Source: CAZKEG01 sp964601575 (GTDB lineage Bacteria > Desulfobacterota > Thermodesulfobacteria > Thermodesulfobacteriales > Thermodesulfatatoraceae). From it: DNA of 17,647 bases. The notes below the pieces were generated by a model that worked only from the letters and a program-made list of their open reading frames with translations, searched no databases and was not told where the DNA came from. Made by a program: the position numbers and the translations under genes. The stretch covers positions 1-17,647 of the forward strand of contig CAZROA010000047.1 in assembly GCA_964601575.1 (NCBI GenBank). The letters are read 5' to 3'. This document shows positions 1-6,596 of this stretch, one piece after another; the first letter of the stretch is position 1, and every line of letters starts with the position of its first letter.

Positions 1-69
1 TTGGCCTCACTCCTTGGGAGGTAGTTTCAAGTTTAGATATCGACTGGAAGAGGGTAAAAATTAAAAATT
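1..69. other. Left-edge non-coding stretch after pth, with a Shine-Dalgarno-like hexamer
   Basis: No gene is visible in these 69 bases. Read on the minus strand, AAGGAG occurs at 10-15, about nine bases from the window edge. A further minus-strand gene of the same operon could therefore start just outside the window. No convincing stem plus T-run terminator follows pth, which also fits continued transcription. This is an inference from one short motif. Confidence 0.3.
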
Positions 70-672
70 TCAGGTAGAAGAGAGGTCTAAAAAGGGCTGA
101 TTGAAGAGAGACATAGTCTTGGGAAGGCCCTCTTTGGATAATAATTCCAGACCTTTGGCCGCGTGAGCGATAACCTTTTCTACTATCGGCCACTCTTCAT
201 CGGTAAAAGGAGAGAGGACATAATCTCGCACCGAGATCCCCTGAGGTGGGCGGTTTATACCCAATTTTAACCGAGGGAATTCTTTGGTCCCCAAGGCCTC
301 GATGATCGAGAGTACGCCCCGATGTCCTCCGGCCCCTCCTTTAGGGACAAATTTGAGTCTTCCTAAGGGAAGATCTAAGTCATCATGGATGACCAGGATT
401 CGCTCTGGGGAAAGACCTAATTTTTGAGCCAAAGGGGCTACGGCTTGTCCGGAGAGATTCATAAAGGTAAGGGGTTTGACCAAGAGGACCTGATTCCAAA
501 GGGCCCATTCGGTCTTGAAAGGACCGGCGGAAAACTCAATTCCCTTTTCCTTGGCCCAAAAATCCAGGAGCAAAAAACCAAAATTATGGCGGGTAAATTG
601 ATAAGCGGGCCCCGGGTTCCCGAGGCCCACATACATCCATTCTAGCTCTTTTTCGTTTATCTTCCCGCTCAA
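70..672 (-). CDS. pth: Peptidyl-tRNA hydrolase
   Basis: This enzyme cleaves the ester bond of peptidyl-tRNAs that drop off the ribosome and so recycles tRNA in the cytoplasm. Family motifs seen are GLGNPG (residues 16-21), RHNFG with the catalytic His29, FMNLSG (70-75) and HDDLDLP (96-102). Length is 200 aa against 194 in E. coli. The position aligning with E. coli Asn114 in the GGHNG motif is Arg118 here (GGHRG). The listed start is TTG at 672, two bases after the rplY stop. An in-frame ATG at 634-636 would give 188 aa but leaves only two residues before the first conserved strand motif, so the longer form or an intermediate start is possible. It is the last gene seen in an ispE-prs-rplY-pth string, a common pairing of translation and PRPP genes. 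Identity is secure; the start is not. Confidence 0.96.
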   Translation of the reverse strand: MSGKINEKELEWMYVGLGNPGPAYQFTRHNFGFLLLDFWAKEKGIEFSAGPFKTEWALWNQVLLVKPLTFMNLSGQAVAPLAQKLGLSPERILVIHDDLDLPLGRLKFVPKGGAGGHRGVLSIIEALGTKEFPRLKLGINRPPQGISVRDYVLSPFTDEEWPIVEKVIAHAAKGLELLSKEGLPKTMSLFNQPFLDLSST

Positions 673-674
673 AC

Positions 675-1298
675 CTATTCTTCGGATTTTTCTGCCTCAG
701 GGGCAGCCTCTTCTTCAGCCTCTACCTCTTCGGCCTCTGGGGCCAGGATGGTCACAATGGGTTCATCGGGATTATCCAGATAACGAACTCCCTCAGGAGG
801 GGTGAGATCGCGTACCTTGAGTACGTCTCCGAGGCCGAGATCCGTGACGTCTATTTCAATCTTGTCTGGGATGGCTTTAGGGAGACAAGCCACGGTCATA
901 GTTTGTAGCAACTGCTGTAGGTGTCCACCGGCCTCGACTCCTTTGGCCTTACCTATAAGCTCAATGGGTACCTCCACCTCTACCTCGCGTTCCATAGAGA
1001 TCTCGTAAAAATCAACATGGAGAATCTCATCTGTGACCGGATGGTATTGAAGCTCTTTGACCAAGGCCATCTTTTTAACGGAAGAACCATTGTCTTCTAA
1101 GGTCAGGTTGAAGATGATCTGTTCTCCTCGGTAACGATAAAGGACCTTTTTTAACTCATTGGCCTTTACGGTTAGAGGAATAGGCTCAGAACCCGGACCA
1201 TAAATTACGGCCGGGATCAGACCTTGGGCTCGAAGCTTGCGGGCTATTTCTTTCCCGGTCTTATGACGGACGCTAACGGTAAATTCTATTTGTTTCAT
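675..1298 (-). CDS. rplY: 50S ribosomal protein L25, long Ctc/TL5 form
   Basis: This is bL25, which binds 5S rRNA in the large ribosomal subunit. At 207 aa it is the long two-domain form (general stress protein Ctc/TL5), not the roughly 95-aa E. coli form. The N-terminal L25 domain covers about residues 1-90 and includes RKLRAQGLIPAVIYG near residues 21-35. A beta-rich TL5 C-terminal domain covers about 95-185. A strongly acidic Glu/Ala tail covers about 187-207, as is usual for this form. The ATG start has AAGGAGG at 1310-1316, eleven bases upstream. The gene lies 47 bp after prs and two bases before the TTG start of pth, so co-transcription and possibly translational coupling are likely. 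There is no separate promoter that I can defend. Confidence 0.96.
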   Translation of the reverse strand: MKQIEFTVSVRHKTGKEIARKLRAQGLIPAVIYGPGSEPIPLTVKANELKKVLYRYRGEQIIFNLTLEDNGSSVKKMALVKELQYHPVTDEILHVDFYEISMEREVEVEVPIELIGKAKGVEAGGHLQQLLQTMTVACLPKAIPDKIEIDVTDLGLGDVLKVRDLTPPEGVRYLDNPDEPIVTILAPEAEEVEAEEEAAPEAEKSEE

Positions 1299-1345
1299 GG
1301 CTTATCAGGCCTCCTTACAAGTTGGTTTGGCCGCCCTTGACACGG

Positions 1346-2293
1346 CTAGATGAATAACGAACTCACCGAATCATCATTATGAATACGCCTGATGGCTTCT
1401 CCCAGAAGTTCGGAAACAGAGAGTACCTTGATGCGTTTTAACTTTTGAGCTTCTTCTCTTAAAGGAATGGTATTGGTGACCACTACACTTTTCATCGGGG
1501 ATTGGCGAATACGCTCTATCGCCGGGCCGGAGAGGACCGGGTGGGTAGCCATTCCATGGACCTCTTTGGCCCCTCGTTCAGCCAGGGCTTGAGCCGCTTG
1601 ACACATGGTCCCTGCGGTATCGATCATGTCATCTAGAATGATGGCTATCTTTCCCTTGACGTCACCAACTACGTTCATCACTTCGCTTTCATTGGGACGA
1701 AGCCGCCTTTTGTCGATGATGGCCAAGCCAGCGTTAAGGCGCTTGGCATAGGCGCGAGCCCGTTCCACACCACCGGCATCCGGCGAGACAATGACGATAT
1801 CCTTACCCCGGAATTCCTCCCGAATATAGTTGATAAGCACCGGGGCGGCGAAGAGATGATCCACAGGGATATCAAAGAAACCTTGGATCTGCCCGGCGTG
1901 GAGATCCATAGAAAGTACACGCCGGGCACCGGCCACGGTAATGAGGTTGGCCACCAGTTTGGCGGTAATCGGTGTCCGGGGGGCAGTCTTTCTGTCTTGC
2001 CGGGCATAACCATAATAGGGAATGACCGCGGTAATCCGTCTGGCCGAGGCCCGTCTCAGGGCATCAACCATGATCAATAGTTCCATCAGGTGATCGTTGA
2101 CCGGGGGACAGGTGGATTGGATGACAAAGACATCCGCCCCGCGGACGTTTTCTTTTATCTCTACAAAGATCTCGTTATCACTGAAGCGTTTGACTACAGC
2201 CTGACCCAGAGGGATACTTAGATACTCGCAAATCTCTCTGGCCATCTCTGGATTAGAGTGACCAGCGAAGATCTTTAAATGATTGATGAACAT
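1346..2293 (-). CDS. prs: Ribose-phosphate pyrophosphokinase (PRPP synthetase)
   Basis: The enzyme transfers pyrophosphate from ATP to ribose 5-phosphate, making PRPP for nucleotide, His, Trp and NAD synthesis. Length is 315 aa, standard for class I enzymes. Motifs seen are FSDNEIFVEI (37-46), YGYARQDRK (94-102), DLHAGQIQGFF (130-140, with the metal-binding His), the flexible-loop KRR (195-197), and the PRPP-binding loop LDDMIDTAGTM (220-230). The ATG at 2293 has a good ribosome-binding site, GAGGAG at 2301-2306, seven bases upstream. That site lies inside the 3' end of ispE, and the two reading frames overlap by 41 bp. The overlap implies translation coupled to ispE. All key residues are present. 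Confidence 0.98.
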   Translation of the reverse strand: MFINHLKIFAGHSNPEMAREICEYLSIPLGQAVVKRFSDNEIFVEIKENVRGADVFVIQSTCPPVNDHLMELLIMVDALRRASARRITAVIPYYGYARQDRKTAPRTPITAKLVANLITVAGARRVLSMDLHAGQIQGFFDIPVDHLFAAPVLINYIREEFRGKDIVIVSPDAGGVERARAYAKRLNAGLAIIDKRRLRPNESEVMNVVGDVKGKIAIILDDMIDTAGTMCQAAQALAERGAKEVHGMATHPVLSGPAIERIRQSPMKSVVVTNTIPLREEAQKLKRIKVLSVSELLGEAIRRIHNDDSVSSLFI

Positions 2294-3140
2294 GGCCCTG
2301 CTCCTCTTCTCTGAAATTGGTCACCACTAAGGCCTTAAGTCCCCTTTTTTCTATCGCTTCTTTTGCTTCTTGAGCCTCCTCTCGTTCTTCAAAAACACCA
2401 AACACCGTGGCCCCGCTACCGCTAAGGAGCGCAGCCACGGCTCCAAGCTCTAGCAAAAAATCTTTGATGGTCTTTAAGACCGGGTAGGTCTCAAAGACCA
2501 CCGTTTCAAAATCATTGACCAACCCCTGCCGCCAAAGGGGTTGGGCCGGCTCATAATTAGGGGGCTTATGCCGAGTTGTCAACCTTAAATTTTGATAGGC
2601 CCAGGCAGTAGAGATCTTAAATCCAGGGAAGACCAAGACATACCATGCCGGATGGGTAGGCCAGGGCTCCAAGATGTCTCCGATACCTCGGGCCAGGGCA
2701 GTACTGTAAGAAGAGACGAAAAAAGGCACGTCAGCTCCGATAGATCTGGCAAGTTTTAGAAGATCCGATTCAGTAAGTGGATATCGGCACAGTTCATTTA
2801 AGGCCTTTAAGACCGCTGCGGCATTACTACTACCACCCCCAAGTCCGGCCCCTACTGGGATCTCCTTGTAGAGCCTGATCTTTGCCCCTTTCTTAAGGCC
2901 TGTGGTGGCTAAAAAGGTCTCCGCCGCCTTAAGACACAGATTCCCCTCTTTAGGGACCTTTACCGGTCCAGCCAACTCTAAGTTCAAGCCCGCCTCGGTT
3001 AATTCGACTCTTAAGCGATCAAAAAGGGTAATCTTTTGAAAGACGGTAAAAAGCTCGTGATAGCCATCGGGCCGGCGAAAAAGGACACACAAGACCAAAT
3101 TGATCTTGGCCGGGGCAAAGAGTTCTTTTCTTTCGGTCAC
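2253..3140 (-). CDS. ispE: 4-diphosphocytidyl-2-C-methyl-D-erythritol kinase
   Basis: IspE is the GHMP-family kinase of the non-mevalonate (MEP) isoprenoid pathway; it phosphorylates the 2-hydroxyl of CDP-methylerythritol. Seen in the sequence are PAKINL (10-15, catalytic Lys), the ATP-binding GAGLGGGSS (97-105), GADVPFF with the catalytic Asp137, and a C-terminal LLSGSGATVFG-type motif. Length is 295 aa against 283 in E. coli. The start is GTG at 3138-3140, chosen because it places the PAKINL motif at the usual distance; its ribosome-binding site is weak (GAGAAG). The last 14 or so residues are encoded in the stretch shared with the start of prs. It follows the DUF1844 gene by nine bases, so it is probably co-transcribed with it. 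Confidence 0.97.
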   Translation of the reverse strand: MTERKELFAPAKINLVLCVLFRRPDGYHELFTVFQKITLFDRLRVELTEAGLNLELAGPVKVPKEGNLCLKAAETFLATTGLKKGAKIRLYKEIPVGAGLGGGSSNAAAVLKALNELCRYPLTESDLLKLARSIGADVPFFVSSYSTALARGIGDILEPWPTHPAWYVLVFPGFKISTAWAYQNLRLTTRHKPPNYEPAQPLWRQGLVNDFETVVFETYPVLKTIKDFLLELGAVAALLSGSGATVFGVFEEREEAQEAKEAIEKRGLKALVVTNFREEEQGHVHQSFKDLRWSL

Positions 3141-3149
3141 TAAGCTTCT

Positions 3150-3425
3150 CTAACCGCTGGCTTTTACGTAAAGAATGCGTAATTCGTAAAGGATTGAATT
3201 AAGCAAATTTTCTTCTTCTTTGGTGAGGTTCCCCTTGGTCTTTTCACGCAGCATATCCAAAGTATCTATGGTGTGCCGGGCCAGGACCAAATCAACCCTT
3301 TTTTCGTTGGTAACCGGATCTGGAATCTGACCAAGATGGACCAAGGCCGAGGTGTTGAGCGAAAGGATAAAAGTACTAAAGGTAACCGGGGGCAAATGAT
3401 ACCCTTTTGTTTCTTTTTCAGACAT
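3150..3425 (-). CDS. DUF1844 family protein of unknown function
   Basis: This 91-aa soluble protein has the signature of the DUF1844 family: LPPVTFSTFILSL near residues 11-23, then SALVHLGQIPDP (27-38), RHTIDTLDML (50-59) and a charged C-terminal helix. I know of no assigned biochemical role. There is no signal peptide, and the composition suggests a short beta-helix fold or an all-helical cytoplasmic protein. The ATG start is preceded by GAAGGA at a normal distance. It sits directly upstream of ispE, which hints at shared expression but not a shared function. The gap to the upstream stress-protein gene (3426-3490) is very AT-rich and may hold a promoter, but no convincing -35 box is visible. 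Confidence 0.85.
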   Translation of the reverse strand: MSEKETKGYHLPPVTFSTFILSLNTSALVHLGQIPDPVTNEKRVDLVLARHTIDTLDMLREKTKGNLTKEEENLLNSILYELRILYVKASG

Positions 3426-3490
3426 AATTCCTTCTTCGAGGGATCTGTTAATTTAATTATTAAGTCTAAATCGAAAGCCAAATTTAAATT

Positions 3491-3925
3491 TTATTTTACT
3501 ACCAACAAGGGAACCTCAGAAAGGGCAAGGAGCTTTGAAGTCACACTACCCATAAAAAGCTCGGCAATCCTTGATCTACCTTGATATCCCACGGCTAAGA
3601 GGTCAAAGCCCTCTTTTTTGGCATATTCAGCCAAGGTCTCCGCTGGAGAGCCGCTAAGGACCACGGCCTTAAAACTTACTCCTGCCTTTTTGGCCTCCTC
3701 TTCTGCCCGGCTGAGGATTGCTTCGGCCTGGGTCCGAAGTTGACCTTCCAATTCGACCACCGCCCCTCCCAGCTCGGAAATATCCACTGGCATGGGTAAG
3801 ACATGGAGGGCAATCACCTCTGCTCCGAACTTTTGAGCCAAATCAAGGACCTCTTTCAGGGCCCGGAATCCAGGTTCCGAACCGTCTAGGCCTACTCCCA
3901 TCTTTTTGAATCCCTTGAAAGCCAT
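3491..3925 (-). CDS. Universal stress protein, UspA family, ATP-binding type
   Basis: This is a 144-aa single-domain Usp with an alpha/beta Rossmann-like fold. The start (GVGLDGSEPGFRAL, 10-23) carries the conserved Asp14 of the nucleotide site. The C-terminal motif is G-x2-G-x9-G-S at residues 113-127 (Gly113, Gly116, Gly126, Ser127), which defines ATP-binding Usps. It probably acts as a dimer in the cytoplasm under stress; no specific target can be named. The ATG has a strong AAAGGAGG ribosome-binding site overlapping the 3' end of the preceding mog gene, twelve bases away. It is probably the last gene of a fusA-like/mog/usp transcript. Confidence 0.95.
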   Translation of the reverse strand: MAFKGFKKMGVGLDGSEPGFRALKEVLDLAQKFGAEVIALHVLPMPVDISELGGAVVELEGQLRTQAEAILSRAEEEAKKAGVSFKAVVLSGSPAETLAEYAKKEGFDLLAVGYQGRSRIAELFMGSVTSKLLALSEVPLLVVK

Positions 3926-3937
3926 TCTTGCCTCCTT

Positions 3938-4438
3938 TTATCGTCCGCAATTGGTTTCGCTTCCTTTGATTTTTTCTAAAGCATGTTCAAGGATCGGAGA
4001 AACTACCTCCCAGGCCTCCTGAACCGCCTTTAAACTGCCTGGGAAGTTGATGATCAGACTTTGACGTCGCACACCAGCCACTGCTCTGGAAAGCATGGCC
4101 CGCGGTGTATACTCAAGGCCTTTGATTCGGATGGCCTCCACCATTCCGGGTACTTCCCGTTCAATAGCCGCCAAAGTAGCTTCAGGGGTCACATCCCGCG
4201 GTGAAAGACCAGTCCCTCCACTAGTGATGATAAGATCGAGTCCTTTCCGGTCAACCCAGTCGATCAAGGTGACCAGGATCTCTTCATAATCATCAGGCAG
4301 GATACGATAGGCCACGGTTTGAAACCCCGCCTTTTGTAAGGCCTCTTTGAGGAAGGGGCCACAGGTATCTTCCCTTTCCCCACGGGCCCCTTTGTCTGAA
4401 AGGATCAAGATACCGGCACTAAACCGGGGTTCTTTCAC
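3938..4438 (-). CDS. mog: MogA/MoaB family molybdenum cofactor biosynthesis protein
   Basis: The family adenylylates molybdopterin, activating it for molybdenum or tungsten insertion. Length is 166 aa, closer to MoaB than to the 195-aa E. coli Mog. Motifs seen are LSDKGARGEREDTCGP (13-28), the MPT-binding loop TSGGTGLSPRD (72-82), TPEAT (84-88) and NFPGS (131-135). The start is GTG at 4436-4438 and shares bases with the TGA stop of the upstream EF-G-like gene (a GTGA junction), so translation is coupled. Pairing with a GTPase gene is unexpected for a cofactor enzyme. Thermodesulfobacteria often carry Mo/W oxidoreductases, so the function itself is unsurprising. Mog and MoaB cannot be separated from the sequence alone. 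Confidence 0.93.
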   Translation of the reverse strand: MKEPRFSAGILILSDKGARGEREDTCGPFLKEALQKAGFQTVAYRILPDDYEEILVTLIDWVDRKGLDLIITSGGTGLSPRDVTPEATLAAIEREVPGMVEAIRIKGLEYTPRAMLSRAVAGVRRQSLIINFPGSLKAVQEAWEVVSPILEHALEKIKGSETNCGR

Positions 4439-6510
4439 TTCTTTTCCGCCTCCTCGGCCTGTTTGGCTTCGGCAATGATCTTTTCGGCGATATTGGGTGG
4501 GACCTCTTCGTAGTGCGAAAATTTCATGCGGAAAGTCCCCCGCCCACCGGTAATGGCATTAAGATCCAGGGCATAGCGCTGAACTTCGGCCAATGGGGCC
4601 TGGGCCCTGATGACCTGGATCTTACCCTTGGCCTCCATTCCTAAGACCCGTCCACGTCTGGCATTCAGATCCCCAATGACGTCGCCCATGTATTCTTCCG
4701 GTACCTCGATTTCAAGCTCCATAATAGGTTCAAGGAGCACAGGCTGACACTCCTGTACCCCTTTCTTAAAACATTGAGAGGCGGCGATCATAAAGGCCAT
4801 ATCCGAAGAATCTACTTCATGACTCTTACCATCATAAAATTGAACCTTGACGTCTACCACCGGAAAGCCGGCCAAGGGACCCTTTTCCAAGGCCTGACGG
4901 ACGCCCTTTTCCACCGCAGGGACAAAGTTGCGGGGTACATTCATCCCGACCAAGGTCTCCACGAATTCAAAACCAGCCCCACGCTCCAGGGGAAAGATGT
5001 GGAAATGAACCTCGGCGAACTGTCCCCGTCCACCGGTCTGTTTCTTGTGTCGATAGATGACCCCTTGCTTGGCCACTTTGATGGTCTCGCGATAAGGGAT
5101 CTTCGGCAGAGATAGATCGACGTTGACCCCGTATTTACGGGCCATCTTTTCGATGGTGGCCTCAATGTGAATCTGCCCCAGGCCGGAGATCAGGATCTCT
5201 CGGCTCTCTTCATCCCGGCTGATGGAAAGGCTCGGATCTTCCTCTTGGACCTTGGCCAGGGCTGCCCCGATCTTTTCTTCGTCTCCCCTGGTCTTCGGAT
5301 GCACAGCATAGGTAAGCACCGGGTGTGGTAGAGTAGGCATGGGGAAGATGACCGGATTCTCTGGGTCACATAGGGTGTCCCCGGTCTTGGTCTCGGTAAG
5401 TTTGGGGATGACACAAATCATTCCTGGTACAGCGGCACTTAAGGGCTTGTTGTTCTTTCCCTCTGGCAAGGCAAGATTGGCGTAACGTTCCTTGATATCC
5501 CTTACTGGATTAAAGAGGGTGCCTTCGCTGTCAATGGTCCCCGAGATTACACGACAATAAGAAAGCCGCCCGGCATAAGGATCCATCAAGGTCTTAAAGA
5601 CAATGGCTGAGACCGGGGCCTCGGCCTTAGGCTCGCGCTCTACCTCTTCACCCTGCGGGCTCTTGCCCTTCCTGGGCCCCCTTTCTTGTGGAGAAGGGAG
5701 GAAATTTACGATGAGATCCAAAAGGGGCTGGATGCCAATCAACTTGGCTACTGATCCACAAGAGACCGGGACAAAACGCCCTTCTAAGATTCCTCTTTTA
5801 AGACCGCGAACGATCTCTTCCGCGGTAAGCTCTCCTTCTTCCAGAAATTTTTCAAGGAGTTCGTCATCACTTTCCGCGGCAAATTCAATAAGGCTCGCCC
5901 TTAATTCTTCTACTCGACCGGCAATATCACCGGGGATCTCTGTCCCTTTAGGCTTACCATCCTCAAAGGTGTAGGCCTTCATGGAAATGAGGTCTACCAC
6001 TCCCTTTAGATCCGCCTCTTTACCGATGGGATAGGCCACCGGCACCGGACGGATGCCCAATCTTTCTTCAAGGACCTGCAAGGCCTTTTCAAAATCGGCG
6101 TGTTCTCGATCGAGCTTGTTGACAAAGGCCGCACAGGGTAGGCCAAATTCTTTTACAAAGGCAAAGACCTTTTCCATTTGGACCTTCACTGGATCGGTGG
6201 CCTCAACCACCAACAAGGCATTATCCGCTGCCCAAGCCGCTAACTTGGCTTCGGCGTTGAAGTTGTCGTCACCAGGAGGGTCCAAGAAAAAGATCTCGTG
6301 TTTCTTCCAGATAAAGTGGTGGCAAGCGGTAGAAATAGTGATCTTTCGGTTTTGTTCTTCGGCTTCAAAGTCAAGGATGGTTGAACCGTCGTCCACCTTG
6401 CCCAATTTTTTGGTCACGCCGGCGAGATAGAGCATGGCTTCTGCCAAGGAAGTCTTCCCAGCCCCGCTCTGCGAGAGAAAGACAAAATTTCTAATCTTGG
6501 CCGTTTCCAT
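4435..6510 (-). CDS. fusA: Elongation factor G-like translational GTPase with altered G3 motif
   Basis: This 691-aa protein has the complete five-domain EF-G layout: a GTPase domain at about 1-285, domain II at about 300-390, domain III at 395-475, domain IV at 476-600 and domain V to the end. The P-loop SQSGAGKTSL (13-22) and the G4 motif NKLD (131-134) are intact. Switch I reads RKIT rather than RGIT. The G3 motif is DPPGD (77-81), where canonical EF-G has DTPGH, so the His that promotes GTP hydrolysis is Asp81. It resembles the EF-G-like/EF-G2 paralogues of deltaproteobacteria, and a canonical EF-G is probably encoded elsewhere near the str operon. The role could be translocation, recycling, or a specialised ribosome function. 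The ATG has a GAGGAG site just upstream, and a promoter is likely in the gap to bamA. The domain-IV tip and C-terminus look intact. Confidence 0.93.
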   Translation of the reverse strand: METAKIRNFVFLSQSGAGKTSLAEAMLYLAGVTKKLGKVDDGSTILDFEAEEQNRKITISTACHHFIWKKHEIFFLDPPGDDNFNAEAKLAAWAADNALLVVEATDPVKVQMEKVFAFVKEFGLPCAAFVNKLDREHADFEKALQVLEERLGIRPVPVAYPIGKEADLKGVVDLISMKAYTFEDGKPKGTEIPGDIAGRVEELRASLIEFAAESDDELLEKFLEEGELTAEEIVRGLKRGILEGRFVPVSCGSVAKLIGIQPLLDLIVNFLPSPQERGPRKGKSPQGEEVEREPKAEAPVSAIVFKTLMDPYAGRLSYCRVISGTIDSEGTLFNPVRDIKERYANLALPEGKNNKPLSAAVPGMICVIPKLTETKTGDTLCDPENPVIFPMPTLPHPVLTYAVHPKTRGDEEKIGAALAKVQEEDPSLSISRDEESREILISGLGQIHIEATIEKMARKYGVNVDLSLPKIPYRETIKVAKQGVIYRHKKQTGGRGQFAEVHFHIFPLERGAGFEFVETLVGMNVPRNFVPAVEKGVRQALEKGPLAGFPVVDVKVQFYDGKSHEVDSSDMAFMIAASQCFKKGVQECQPVLLEPIMELEIEVPEEYMGDVIGDLNARRGRVLGMEAKGKIQVIRAQAPLAEVQRYALDLNAITGGRGTFRMKFSHYEEVPPNIAEKIIAEAKQAEEAEKK

Positions 6511-6544
6511 AGACCCTCCTCAACTAATATTTTTCTTCCATGGG

Positions 6545-6574
6545 AAGCTATCGCAAACTGATTTCAGGTGTCAA
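6545..6574 (-). promoter_or_regulatory. Candidate sigma70-type promoter for the EF-G-like gene
   Basis: On the minus strand, a perfect -35 TTGACA (plus positions 6569-6574) is followed after 18 bases by TAGCTT (6545-6550), which fits the TAnnnT core of a -10 box. The expected transcript would start near 6538 with a leader of about 28 bases. The position in the 86-bp gap between bamA and the EF-G-like gene supports it. It suggests that the EF-G-like/mog/usp genes can be transcribed separately from the lysS-bamA genes. Confidence 0.5.
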
Positions 6575-6596
6575 GTAAATCAAAGGGGAACTAGAT

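Noticed and set aside
3426..3490. AT-rich gap with an AATAAT -10-like box upstream of the DUF1844 gene
   Set aside because: The hexamer is good but no -35 box is seen at 16-18 bases; the gap may hold a promoter, but the evidence is too thin to list.
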